Below are positions 43,217 to 52,073 of a stretch of 64,000 bases of DNA, piece after piece. A program made the translations under genes and the position numbers. Within the stretch, counting starts at the first letter, position 1, and every line of letters starts with the position of its first letter. The DNA lies in NCBI GenBank assembly GCA_945884695.1, contig CAMCYO010000005.1, positions 1 through 64,000 on the forward strand. Direction: 5' to 3'. A model generated the notes under the pieces. It did no database searches. It was not told the DNA's origin and was given only the letters and a program-made list of their open reading frames with translations. The stretch is from Streptomyces griseus (GTDB lineage Bacteria > Actinomycetota > Actinomycetes > Nanopelagicales > Nanopelagicaceae).

Positions 43217-44431
43217 TTAGAGTCCGTGGGCTCCCGGGACTTTGCCAGTTGCATCAAATACGTAAGGCGCAGAGGCCAAAACATCAGACACATTTACTGC
43301 ATCATGCATTGTCACAACAACCGTTATATCTGCCCCTTTTGCAGCTAGCGGCTGCGAACTCTCATCTTTCCAAGCCTTAACAACTGGATCATGCCAACGC
43401 ACAAGGGCGCCTTGTACTTTAAGTGCTTCGATAACAATTTCTGCAGGAGTCTCTCTTGTATCAGCAACATTTGGCTTATACGCAACACCAACAACTAAGA
43501 CGCTTTTACCTTTAAGGCTTGCCCCATTGTCGCGCGCCACTCTTTCAACAATGTAATGAGGCATTGCTAAGTTCACTTCGTTAGCGCGCTTAATAAATGT
43601 TGCAGGCACTCCTAAGCGCTCTGACACTTCCGCCAAATACGTTGGGTCGATAGGGATGCAATGTCCACCAACCCCAGCACTTGGGTTGAATCGCATAAAC
43701 CCATAAGGTTTGGTATTTGCAGCGTCCAAGGTTTCGTGAACTGAAATACCTATCGCATCAGCTATTTGTGCAAATTCATTAACAAGAGCGATGTTGACTT
43801 GCCTAAATGTGTTTTCAAATAACTTGGCAGCTTCGGCAACTTCAGGCGATGAAACTTCTACCAAGTTGTCACAAAAACTTGAATAGAAAGCGCGAGTCTT
43901 TTCTGACGCCTCTGGCGTTAAACCTGCATACAACCTTGGAGTATTTTTCTGTCCCCATTTTTCATTACCTGGATCCACACGTTCTGGTGATACTGCGTAC
44001 AAGTGATCCAATTTCTTAGCTGCGTTCTTCTCAATCATCGGTGCAATCAAATCGCGCACTGTGCCCGGAAAAGATGTTGATTCATTGATGATCAGTGCAG
44101 GTGCATCTAAGTGAGCGGCAATTGATTTACATGCAGATTCAAGAAAAGCGGTATCTGGTGCACGGTGTGCGTCCAGTGGAGTCGGTACAGCAATAATCAC
44201 AATCTCTGATCCTGCAATATCTGATGCGTTGGCAGTAGCCCGGTATTTGCCCGCCTTTATTGCACCCTGTAAATCAATAGATGCCACGCCTTCTATATGA
44301 GAATCTCCACTATTGAGGCAGGTTGCTAGGACAGCGTTGTTATCAAACCCAGTTACTTCATGACCCGACTTTGCTGCCGAGATAGCAATAGTTAGCCCGA
44401 CATAGCCTTGCCCGATAACTGAAATTCGCAC
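43217..44431 (-). CDS. UDP-sugar 6-dehydrogenase (WecC/UDP-ManNAc or UDP-GlcNAc dehydrogenase type)
   Basis: A 404-residue NAD-dependent dehydrogenase that makes a UDP-uronic acid. N-terminal Gly-Gln-Gly-Tyr-Val-Gly-Leu at residues 7-13, catalytic C258 in Gly-Gly-His-Cys-Ile-Pro-Ile-Asp-Pro, and the C-terminal Tyr-Lys-Pro-Asn-Val-Ala-Asp-Thr-Arg-Glu-Thr segment. The Gly-Gly-His-Cys form favours a UDP-HexNAc over a UDP-glucose substrate. It lies 12 bases from the end of the O-antigen-ligase-like gene upstream, so the two are probably co-transcribed. Confidence 0.9.
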   Translation of the reverse strand: MRISVIGQGYVGLTIAISAAKSGHEVTGFDNNAVLATCLNSGDSHIEGVASIDLQGAIKAGKYRATANASDIAGSEIVIIAVPTPLDAHRAPDTAFLESACKSIAAHLDAPALIINESTSFPGTVRDLIAPMIEKNAAKKLDHLYAVSPERVDPGNEKWGQKNTPRLYAGLTPEASEKTRAFYSSFCDNLVEVSSPEVAEAAKLFENTFRQVNIALVNEFAQIADAIGISVHETLDAANTKPYGFMRFNPSAGVGGHCIPIDPTYLAEVSERLGVPATFIKRANEVNLAMPHYIVERVARDNGASLKGKSVLVVGVAYKPNVADTRETPAEIVIEALKVQGALVRWHDPVVKAWKDESSQPLAAKGADITVVVTMHDAVNVSDVLASAPYVFDATGKVPGAHGL

Positions 44432-44443
44432 CTTGTTTTGGCC

Positions 44444-46144
44444 CTATTTAAGTTCATTCAAAGTTGTATTCAACGGATCAAGTTGTTTCATATGTTTGAT
44501 TGCGTTAGCTTTTTCTTTTTGAGAAACTGTTTTGACCATTGTTACTACTGTCCATGCATTTGAATCATTTGGATTAAATTTTGTTGCCTCTCTTGCAACA
44601 GTTAGAGCTTGTTGGTCGTAATTATTGTTAGCTAATATGCTGGCTGTATACGCTAAACGATAAGAATCCATTGGATGAGATAGGGCAGCCTGTTGAATAA
44701 GATCCACTTTTGTAGACCTTACTGCCCAGTACCAACGATTATCTGACATGAACGATGGAAGCACCAAGAGTAACCCAATCATTCCTGCTAATGCACCGAT
44801 GAGGATTGTTGAAGCCGGCAATGAATAATTAGCTTTTTGGATTCGTCGCTTACTTGCTTTTCTTGACGTTACAGCTATTCCCGGCGAGGACTCTCGGGTA
44901 CAAATCTCGTATGAGATCAAGGCGCCACCGAGTAGCCAGCCCCAAATCGCTAATCCAATTTGATTAATACTTACTGCTGACTGAACTTGAAATCCGATCC
45001 AGCCCGCTGTCAAAGCAGCAAATGTTGCATCGTAAGATCGCTTCCTTAGCGTTAGGCGAATAATTGCACGAACGCTGAAAGCAATAAGTATTAAATAGGT
45101 TACGAATAGAAACAATCCACCGCTTGCAAACATATCAAGAAATACATTATGTGCTGCATTAACCACCGTATTTGGTCCTGGCAAAACAAGGGCACTCGGT
45201 CTGCGTTCGCGCCGATACCAATCTCCATACGTATCCAAGCCAACACCAAAGATCGGGTGACTTTTCCCGGTGTTGATTGCACCCGCCCAATACTCACCAC
45301 GCAAAGAAACTGAAGTTTTGTAAATGTACTGACTCAGTGGACCCTTCTGCAGGGCCCCCATAAGGGACATAAATCCAGCAATTGACAGGAGAATCACGTA
45401 TCCAACTGTTGCGAAATTGTTTTTGAACCACGCCCTAACAACATAGAATCCAACTACAGCAATGCCAATCCCTGCAACTGCAAACCCTTGAATTGCATGG
45501 CTCATCTTTATTTCGATTAAGGCAAGAATTGCATATAGGAGCGAGAATGCCCTTAGCTTCCAAGTGGAAGATTTTGCCACCAGCCAGGCAATAGAAACCA
45601 CAACAGTAATACCAAGAAAAGCAGAAATAAAATCTGGATTTCCTAAAGTCCCCAAAATTGTATTGTATGTATTATTCCAAGGTAAAGGATCATTATGTGT
45701 CAGTTGAAGTATTCCATACAGGGCATTAACAACTCCAGCAATCATAAGAGCTTTTAATAAATTTCCTGAGAATTTAAGTTGTTTTAGAGTCGCTGTGGCG
45801 ACAAAGATAAAAAGAAAACTTAAGTATGTGATAAGACCTGTATTTCGACCATAGTTACCAAAGAGCAGTTGTGATAATGGTGCCTTACTAAACACTACTG
45901 ATGCGAAAAGAGCTACCATGAAAAGTGTAGAAGCGATTAATAGGGAAGAATTGTCTCGCGCTCGGATGACCTTCCATTGAGAAAGGGTCAACCCTAAAAG
46001 CGTAAAAGCCAACGGAGCCAGAACCAGCATCTTCGTGATATTTACTGGATCCGATACTCCTTCCATTAAAATGAATAGCGTTATAAAGGGACCAGAAAAT
46101 AACAAAAGGCGAGCAACAGAATTCTCAATTGATATATTTTGCAT
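44444..46144 (-). CDS. O-antigen ligase / Wzy-like membrane protein
   Basis: About 566 residues with roughly 12 hydrophobic helices and the Wzy_C/WaaL-type extracytoplasmic loop between residues ~280 and 360 (Gly-Val-Gly-Leu-Asp-Thr-Tyr-Gly, then His-Asn-Val-Phe-Leu-Asp). The C-terminal ~90 residues, after the last helix, resemble a tetratricopeptide-like repeat. The ORF is open to 46213 but that start would lie inside a transcription terminator; ATG 46144 is chosen. It likely polymerises or transfers a surface polysaccharide. Confidence 0.88.
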   Translation of the reverse strand: MQNISIENSVARLLLFSGPFITLFILMEGVSDPVNITKMLVLAPLAFTLLGLTLSQWKVIRARDNSSLLIASTLFMVALFASVVFSKAPLSQLLFGNYGRNTGLITYLSFLFIFVATATLKQLKFSGNLLKALMIAGVVNALYGILQLTHNDPLPWNNTYNTILGTLGNPDFISAFLGITVVVSIAWLVAKSSTWKLRAFSLLYAILALIEIKMSHAIQGFAVAGIGIAVVGFYVVRAWFKNNFATVGYVILLSIAGFMSLMGALQKGPLSQYIYKTSVSLRGEYWAGAINTGKSHPIFGVGLDTYGDWYRRERRPSALVLPGPNTVVNAAHNVFLDMFASGGLFLFVTYLILIAFSVRAIIRLTLRKRSYDATFAALTAGWIGFQVQSAVSINQIGLAIWGWLLGGALISYEICTRESSPGIAVTSRKASKRRIQKANYSLPASTILIGALAGMIGLLLVLPSFMSDNRWYWAVRSTKVDLIQQAALSHPMDSYRLAYTASILANNNYDQQALTVAREATKFNPNDSNAWTVVTMVKTVSQKEKANAIKHMKQLDPLNTTLNELK

Positions 46145-46175
46145 AACCTTATTGTAGGGGGAGGAAAAGCCAAAA

Positions 46176-46203
46176 CCCCGCTCCTGCATTAGCAGGAGCG
46201 GGG
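46176..46203 (-). terminator. Rho-independent terminator after the surface-protein gene
   Basis: A 12-bp perfect stem CCCCGCTCCTGC / GCAGGAGCGGGG around a 4-base loop. On the minus strand it follows the stop of the 653-aa surface protein (46259) by about 55 bases and is followed by TTTTGGCTTTT. It isolates the surface-protein gene from the Wzy-like gene. Confidence 0.9.
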
Positions 46204-46258
46204 CCTTGGTCAAGCATTGAGATTAAGTACTACATCGGAGACTTGCCCCGACTTAGCC

Positions 46259-48220
46259 TTACTTCTGCTTTGCTTGGATAGCTTTGATGATCTTGTAGAT
46301 ATTAGCAAGTGATGCGCTCAACTTATCAAGCAGACCAGTTACCTTGATACCTAGATCAGTTACAGCAGCAAGAGCAGCATCTGCTGACTCTTGTGCAAGT
46401 GCTGCAGCAGCACCAGCATCAACAGCTGCTTGAGTTGCATTGTCCGCTGCATCTGCTGCTGCATAAGCTGCGTCAGTTGCCTCGTTCGCTGCATCAAGTG
46501 CTGCATCAGCAGATCCACCAGAAACAGTTGCTGTTGCTGTAATTACCTTAGCTGAAGAAGCTAGAAGCGCTACAGAATCAACGCCAGTTCCTTCAGTTGC
46601 AGAGATAGTTACATCACCTGAGATAAGTGGTGCGAACATTGTAAATGCTTTAGTTCCGCCATTAAGTGAAACTGTTGCAGAAGCAGCTGGTAGACCAGAG
46701 ATTGCTGCATTTGCAGTTAATCCGGTTGAGCTAAATAGGGTGCGAAGTGCATCCAATGTAACTCCGGTATTAACTGCGCTGTCAGCAACAGCTGATCCAT
46801 TTGAGTCAACAGCTGCTACCGTCAAAGTCATCTTCTCGCCTGGGGCGTAAGTTGCCTTATCGAATGTCAGTGTGAATGACTTCGCTGTTGTTTTTGTAAC
46901 AGTAACAGGGAATGTTGCTGAAATTGCACCAGTTGTACTGCAAACAACATTACATACTGTGATTACAGCAGTACCAGAACTTACACCAGTAACTATAACC
47001 AAGTTCGAAGCAACAGTTACAGAAGCAACTAGCGTATTTGAGCTACTAGCTACTGGAGCAGCAATTGCTGCAGCCTCATTATCAAGTGAATCTACTGGAA
47101 GTAGACTAATTGTGTCTGTATCGCCAACACCGATGTATGTCTTAGCGGTATCTGCATCACGAGTTATTTTTGTTACAGCTCCAACAGAGGTGATTACTTC
47201 TGTCGCCAACACCGTGGTTACAGAGGCAGCATCTGTATAACTGATTGTGATGGTTCCCGGTCCTGAAGATCCATCTGTATCAATGTGTACATATGCAACG
47301 TTTGTATCTGTCATAACAACAGATGATGAACGTGAGTTTCCTGTGTTCGCAGTTTGTGCCAAGTCAGCAAGAATTAAGCCCGCACCAGAAATGCTCGCAC
47401 TCAATGTTCCTCCATTGAGAACAGCATTTGAAGTGGTTTTAATTGTTACGGCAATAACACCGCACTGAGTACCAGCTGCCTTAGCGCAAGTGTAGGCGTC
47501 AGCATCTGCTGTAGCATTTGCTGTTCCGTCAGTAGCGTTCAGGATTGATGTTGAAAGGCCTGCGCTGAATCCAGCAGCGGCAGCAACAGTGATGCTAATA
47601 ACTGATGACATTTCACCAGCATCTTGTGCACCAGTTGAAGCTCCATCACCTGATTGGTTATAAACAGTCAGTTGATAAACGCCTGCAACAGTTGGTGTGA
47701 AGGTAAAGCTTCCAACACCAAGAATTGAACTGGCAGTTTTTGCAGATGCCACGGTTCCTGATGCATTGACGGTTGTAGATTCAACTTGAATCCAGTTTGC
47801 TGATCCAGAAGTTGCAGTTTCAACAACGAAACCGCTCAAAGTACCAGGAGTACCTGTATCGGATACTTGGCGGCCAATAACTTGTGCTCCACCGTTTGTT
47901 GGAACAGAAGTAAGAACGCCAACGAATTTGTTGACCACATCATTTGTTTGCAAGGCCGTTACTTGGCCAGACGATGTGTTTGATTCGCCGGCGCCAATGC
48001 TGGTACCGAAGTTAACGATTACAGCAGATCCAACTGTAGGCGATGTTGTTACCTGCGCAAGTGTAATTGCGTTGATGTACTGCATCTGGTTTGCATTGCC
48101 AAGGTTCCAAGTTGTAGCTGCAGCAGATGCTGGAGTTGAGACGATTGAGGAAAGAACCCCAAAGCCCAACGATGCAACTGCAACAAGCGCTACGCGCTTG
48201 AAGTTTGTCTTTGTAGACAT
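46259..48220 (-). CDS. Large exported surface protein with Ala-rich coiled-coil C-terminus
   Basis: About 653 residues from ATG 48220, which has AAAGGAAAAT just upstream. Residues 1-34 are a classical signal peptide ending Ala-Ser-Ala-Ala. The main body is rich in Thr, Ser, Val and Gly and looks like Ig-like/beta-sandwich modules. It contains one Cys pair around residue ~265-275 (Thr-Cys-Ala ... Gln-Cys-Gly) and another near Val-Cys-Asn-Val-Val-Cys. The last ~100 residues are Ala/Asp/Glu rich in a regular helical pattern, followed by Leu-Leu-Asp-Lys-Leu and an Ile/Lys-rich amphipathic tail. Dedicated terminator and long leader suggest high expression, S-layer-like. Start at 48355 rejected. 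Confidence 0.8.
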   Translation of the reverse strand: MSTKTNFKRVALVAVASLGFGVLSSIVSTPASAAATTWNLGNANQMQYINAITLAQVTTSPTVGSAVIVNFGTSIGAGESNTSSGQVTALQTNDVVNKFVGVLTSVPTNGGAQVIGRQVSDTGTPGTLSGFVVETATSGSANWIQVESTTVNASGTVASAKTASSILGVGSFTFTPTVAGVYQLTVYNQSGDGASTGAQDAGEMSSVISITVAAAAGFSAGLSTSILNATDGTANATADADAYTCAKAAGTQCGVIAVTIKTTSNAVLNGGTLSASISGAGLILADLAQTANTGNSRSSSVVMTDTNVAYVHIDTDGSSGPGTITISYTDAASVTTVLATEVITSVGAVTKITRDADTAKTYIGVGDTDTISLLPVDSLDNEAAAIAAPVASSSNTLVASVTVASNLVIVTGVSSGTAVITVCNVVCSTTGAISATFPVTVTKTTAKSFTLTFDKATYAPGEKMTLTVAAVDSNGSAVADSAVNTGVTLDALRTLFSSTGLTANAAISGLPAASATVSLNGGTKAFTMFAPLISGDVTISATEGTGVDSVALLASSAKVITATATVSGGSADAALDAANEATDAAYAAADAADNATQAAVDAGAAAALAQESADAALAAVTDLGIKVTGLLDKLSASLANIYKIIKAIQAKQK

Positions 48221-48239
48221 TATTTTCCTTTCGATTGTC

Positions 48240-48262
48240 GCAAACGAGACGTTCTCGCTTGC
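48240..48262. promoter_or_regulatory. Leader hairpin of the surface-protein gene
   Basis: Arms GCAAACGAGA (48240-48249) and TCTCGCTTGC (48253-48262) pair over 10 bp with one G-T (G-U in RNA) around a 3-base loop. It lies about 20 bases before the ribosome site of the surface-protein gene. A stabilising 5' hairpin is common on mRNAs of abundant surface proteins; a regulatory role is also possible. Confidence 0.6.
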
Positions 48263-48351
48263 GGCTTTGAAATGCGCTGTACGTACTAACGCATCTCTTT
48301 CCCCCCGCACTATCCGGAGTACAGAGGAAACCTTGTTTATTGCGGAGGCCA

Positions 48352-49752
48352 TCATGAAGTGGCTCCCTTGCTTGAGGTGGCTGAGTCAGAGATAGAAATA
48401 GCTTGACCTAAGATTTGATTCTTGCCAGCGGTGAGCAGCAAGCGCATCGTGATTGCCTTAGGTGCAGAGGACAAATCATACCCGTTGGGGTTTGTGGCCA
48501 GTTGCAAGGCTGAAATCTCGGCCGAGTCGATGATCATTGTCACGCTCATGAGGTAGTTGCCATTGGCTAGACGCTCGATATTGGTTGAAGTTGAGCTGAC
48601 GTTAAGTGAAGCCCAACCACCGTTGATACCAACCGCTGCATCTGCAGAGTAAGAAGTACCTGTTCCATCGACAGTAATAACTTGATTGATCAAAATGTTT
48701 GGACCATCGGCTGTTGTCATTGCCTTGGTTGTTAGCGTCATTCCGGCATCGGTAATTGCGGCGTTGTCTTTACCAACAAATAGCTTGCCAATCTTGTTTG
48801 ATGAATCAGCAACGGTGAAACCAGTTGGAATTCCTTCTTTATCTAGGCCGGCAAATGTTACGCGAGCACCTTTTACTGCAAAGCCACCAACTAAACCAAT
48901 TGTTTTACCTGCAGGAGTTGATGCAACAGATGAAGGTGTTGGTCGAGCAACTGCGCTAGGTGAAACATCAGCAACGCTTGCCTCTGGTGCGACATCAAGA
49001 GTTGGCGCAGTTGCCTCAACTTGTGCACTTGGAACAAATGAACCTTCGTTGCCGGTCATGGAATTAAATCCAAGGAATGCGGTAACAACTAATAGGAGTG
49101 AGAGGGCAATGGTTGAAGATTTCTTTGCAACAACAGATGCCTTCTTATATGAAGTAGAGAGAAGATCCAAGGCGGTAAGCCCACGCTCTTCGTCGACGAT
49201 AAGTTCGGAAAGTACGCGACGCAATGATGCGCGTGCACGAGAAACTGTGTGACGCACTGCAGTTTCTTTAATACCAAGTTCTGCTGCGATCTCCTCCGTT
49301 GAGCGACCTTCCATCTCCCACATAACAAGAGCTGCGCGCTCTGCTGGAGATAACATGGCAAGTGCTTGGCGAATAATTGCTGCATCTTCTGCAGCGCTGA
49401 GTGCTGCAGAGTGATCTCCGCTGTCTTGCCAGGTTGCTTCGATCTCTGCAGTTGCATCATCGAGTACAACAAGGTTTGGACGACGACCTTCTAGGCGGAA
49501 GAGGTCGATGCAGAGGTTTTCGATTGTGCGGTGTAGATAAGAAAGTGCATGTTCGGTTGATTCAAGCTCAGGGGCGGCGAGCATGAATTTAATCAAAGCA
49601 TCTTGAGTGATTTCCTCAGCTTTGGCTGAATCTTTAAGAACGCGATTTGCATGTGTTAAAAGTTCGCTGCGGTGCTCTGTGTAGAAAGCACCAAACTCAG
49701 CAACGGTCCAGGTAATAGGACTTGCTGAAGTTGCGGACTTCTTGCTTGACAC
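48352..49752 (-). CDS. ECF-like sigma factor fused to transmembrane helix and exported domain
   Basis: A 466-residue protein in three parts. Residues ~15-90 are sigma region 2 (Ala-Glu-Glu-Ile-Thr-Gln-Asp-Ala then Leu-Tyr/His-Arg-Thr-Ile-Glu-Asn). Residues ~120-185 are sigma region 4 with the helix-turn-helix Ser-Thr-Glu-Glu-Ile-Ala-Ala-Glu-Leu-Gly ... Val-Arg-His-Thr-Val-Ser-Arg-Ala-Arg. Residues 212-230 are a transmembrane helix, then a Pro/Ser/Thr/Val/Ala linker and a ~180-residue exported beta-rich domain. GTG start at 49752 with AGAAGGATC upstream. No separate anti-sigma gene is adjacent. It sits between two exported-protein genes on the same strand. Confidence 0.88.
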   Translation of the reverse strand: MSSKKSATSASPITWTVAEFGAFYTEHRSELLTHANRVLKDSAKAEEITQDALIKFMLAAPELESTEHALSYLHRTIENLCIDLFRLEGRRPNLVVLDDATAEIEATWQDSGDHSAALSAAEDAAIIRQALAMLSPAERAALVMWEMEGRSTEEIAAELGIKETAVRHTVSRARASLRRVLSELIVDEERGLTALDLLSTSYKKASVVAKKSSTIALSLLLVVTAFLGFNSMTGNEGSFVPSAQVEATAPTLDVAPEASVADVSPSAVARPTPSSVASTPAGKTIGLVGGFAVKGARVTFAGLDKEGIPTGFTVADSSNKIGKLFVGKDNAAITDAGMTLTTKAMTTADGPNILINQVITVDGTGTSYSADAAVGINGGWASLNVSSTSTNIERLANGNYLMSVTMIIDSAEISALQLATNPNGYDLSSAPKAITMRLLLTAGKNQILGQAISISDSATSSKGATS

Positions 49753-49967
49753 GGGGATCCTTCTTAACCGGTTTTGTAATGCAGAGCCGACCGTCGCCGC
49801 CTCTACCTGCTACTACGAATCCGATGGTACTTTGTCGCGGTCACTGGACAAAACGGACATTTCGCCAATCGGGAAGAGGCTCACCCTTGACTGGCCGGCT
49901 AGAGATCAGCTCGTTATGGTCTCCGGCTCTGCCAATCTCCGTGCGGAGCACGCCCGCCCCGGGATAC
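49753..49967. other. GC-rich 215-bp gap between sigma fusion and Ig-repeat gene
   Basis: No credible gene on either strand; the ORFs here are short and overlap neighbours. The base composition is visibly richer in G and C than its surroundings. It contains self-complementary runs such as CTCCG-TG-CGGAG (49937-49948) and GGC-TCT-GCC nearby. It would form the 5' leader of the sigma-fusion mRNA. I tried to match known riboswitches (c-di-AMP ydaO, TPP, cobalamin) and saw no consensus. Confidence 0.5.
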
Positions 49968-51947
49968 CTACTTAATAGAGAAGGTCTTTCTGTAGACAAC
50001 CTTGCCGGCCACGCTCACAATCACGCTTCTGGCCCCAGGCTTAACTGCATTGCTGCCAACTTTGGCGCTAACGCCATCGATAGTGACCTTCGTTTTTGGT
50101 TTTGTTGAGGCAATCGTTATGACGCGAGCGATCGCCGTAACTTTAAGAGTTGGTTTAAGAGTTAAAGAAGTGGATGGCTTTGGAGTTGGTGAAGAACTTG
50201 GCTGCACTGTTGCTGATCCTGAAGGTGTTGGTTGAGGAGTTGCAGAAGCTGACGTTGATGGCTGAGGAGTTGGCGTTGGCGTTGGCGCAACTACAGGATT
50301 GGGTTTAATTATCACCTTTGCTTGCACCGTGTTGGATTGTGAAAAGTTTCCTGCCGGTAATTGCGTTGCAGTGATTGTTGCGGTGCCGGCTCCGGCAATA
50401 ACCATCGAAGTTCCATTAAAAGTTACAACGCTCTTGTCAGATGATGCATAACTCCAGAAGCCAGAAGAATTGGACGTTGGCGCTTTCATGGCAATAGGTG
50501 CCTCACCCATTGTTGCTTCAATACCAGCAAGTGAACCAACTGTTGGAATATCTCCAAGAACACGAATTACTATCTGCGCAGTTGCCCCTGCCCAGATTGG
50601 GGTTACGACTTGGGTTGCAGTAATTGTTGCAGATCCTGCTCCAACGACTTTTGCGTTGCTACCAGTAATCTCAATTACTTTTATATCTGACGAAGTAAAA
50701 GTCCAACTTGAAGGCGATGTTGAAGTCGGAGGGACAAGTGCGAAATCTGAATCCTTAATGACTTTTTCAAAACTGCTCCACGCACCAACCGTTGGAACAC
50801 CAACAACTGTTAAAACCATTGTTAGAGGGGTTGATGCGCCGTAAGTACCTGCTGCAGATTGCGTTGTTGTAATTGTTGAAGTCCCAGGTTTTAATAAGGT
50901 AACGACTGCGCCTTGAACTGTGGCAACAGTTGTATCCGATGATGCATAACTCCACGACCCAGCAGAATTCGATGTAGGAGCAGTTAAAGTCAATGATTTA
51001 GCCGATGTTGGGGAAAAGTTTGCACTCACGCTTGGGAAAGTGCCAACGGTAGGAATCGCAGCTTGAACAGTGACAGTCATTGCAGTTTTTATTGATCCAA
51101 AGTTTCCTGAATGTGCTTGAGTAGCAGTAATAACTGATGTGCCAAGGCCCACTGGAGTGAGCAAGCTTCCGCTCACAGTTGCAACAGCTGGATTAGATGA
51201 AGAAAAAGTCCATGCACCAGGGGATGTAGAAGTTGGCGCGACCATTGCAACATAGGCAACGCTATCTTTCATTAACGTGATATTTCCAAAAGTTCCAATC
51301 ACGGGAGTAATTGCAACAATAGTGAGTTTCATGGTTTTCGAAGCAACTGTCCATAGAGGTAGCGCAGCTTGAGTTGCCGTGATTGTTACATCGCCACCAT
51401 CGAGCAAAGTTACTTTGTTATCTGCAATTGTTGCAATCGCTGTATTAGAGGACGCATATCGCCAAGTGCCAGTTGAGTTTGAAATAGGCGGAGTTAACGT
51501 AATGATTTTTTCTGTAATTTGCACTGTGCGGTCGGCAAAACCACTCAAAGTTGGTGTACCTGCAGTTACACGCAGACTTGCTGATCGAACACGCGATGTA
51601 TACACACCACTTGCAGCTTGAATCGCAGTCAATCGAGTTATTCCTAAACCAACCAAAGTTAAGACTCCTCCAGAAACAGTTGCAATGGTTGGGTCATCAG
51701 TTGTGTAAGACCATGAACCAGGAGATGTCGAGGTTGGCGGAACCAAAGTTATTTTTCCATCACTGATGGGAACTGTCATTGAGGGAAAGCCACTAAATAC
51801 TGGGTCAAGTGCGTTAGCTACTGAAATTGAAGAAGCGGTCAAAAGTGAAAGTAGAACAACCACAAATGTAGTTCTGCGAAATTTACCTTGGATTCCAGTA
51901 GGCGTTTTCACATGTGAGTGCACGCGCTTATTATCTCCAAGGTCCAC
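49968..51947 (-). CDS. Exported protein with six Ig-like (BIG2-type) repeats and a Pro/Thr/Ser linker
   Basis: About 650 residues. A basic N-terminus and hydrophobic segment (about residues 25-46) form a signal/anchor. Then six modules of ~83 residues each, with the recurring pattern Ala-Pro-Thr-Ser-(Thr/Asn)-Ser ... Gly-(Ser/Ala)-Trp-(Ser/Thr)-(Tyr/Phe)-(Ala/Ser)-Ser-Ser ... Val-Ala-Thr-Val ... Ile-Thr-Ala-Thr-Gln. A Pro-Thr-Pro-rich stretch of ~45 residues follows and a final ~65-residue beta domain. Start uncertain: GTG 51947 is the longest; GTG 51923 is an in-frame alternative. Likely cell-surface adhesin or stalk. Confidence 0.82.
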   Translation of the reverse strand: MDLGDNKRVHSHVKTPTGIQGKFRRTTFVVVLLSLLTASSISVANALDPVFSGFPSMTVPISDGKITLVPPTSTSPGSWSYTTDDPTIATVSGGVLTLVGLGITRLTAIQAASGVYTSRVRSASLRVTAGTPTLSGFADRTVQITEKIITLTPPISNSTGTWRYASSNTAIATIADNKVTLLDGGDVTITATQAALPLWTVASKTMKLTIVAITPVIGTFGNITLMKDSVAYVAMVAPTSTSPGAWTFSSSNPAVATVSGSLLTPVGLGTSVITATQAHSGNFGSIKTAMTVTVQAAIPTVGTFPSVSANFSPTSAKSLTLTAPTSNSAGSWSYASSDTTVATVQGAVVTLLKPGTSTITTTQSAAGTYGASTPLTMVLTVVGVPTVGAWSSFEKVIKDSDFALVPPTSTSPSSWTFTSSDIKVIEITGSNAKVVGAGSATITATQVVTPIWAGATAQIVIRVLGDIPTVGSLAGIEATMGEAPIAMKAPTSNSSGFWSYASSDKSVVTFNGTSMVIAGAGTATITATQLPAGNFSQSNTVQAKVIIKPNPVVAPTPTPTPQPSTSASATPQPTPSGSATVQPSSSPTPKPSTSLTLKPTLKVTAIARVITIASTKPKTKVTIDGVSAKVGSNAVKPGARSVIVSVAGKVVYRKTFSIK

Positions 51948-52073
51948 TATGTTCTGGGGAAACCTCGCTGGCTTGGTGGGCTAATAGATTTTTACAAAAG
52001 TGGTCTAGTTCCAATGGGCTCAATCCTTAAAATTTCAAATACGAGCTAAACCTTGGTTGATAAGAAATATAAA

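Noticed and set aside
46145-46213. Upstream start for the Wzy-like gene at 46213
   Set aside because: It would put the start codon within the terminator hairpin region of the preceding gene; ATG 46144 leads directly into the membrane protein.
48221-48355. Upstream start for the surface protein at 48355
   Set aside because: It would translate through the sigma gene stop and the leader hairpin and would bury the clear signal peptide that begins at 48220.
49722-50108. Plus-strand ORFs over the sigma-fusion leader
   Set aside because: Compositionally unlike proteins and antisense to the end of the Ig-repeat gene.
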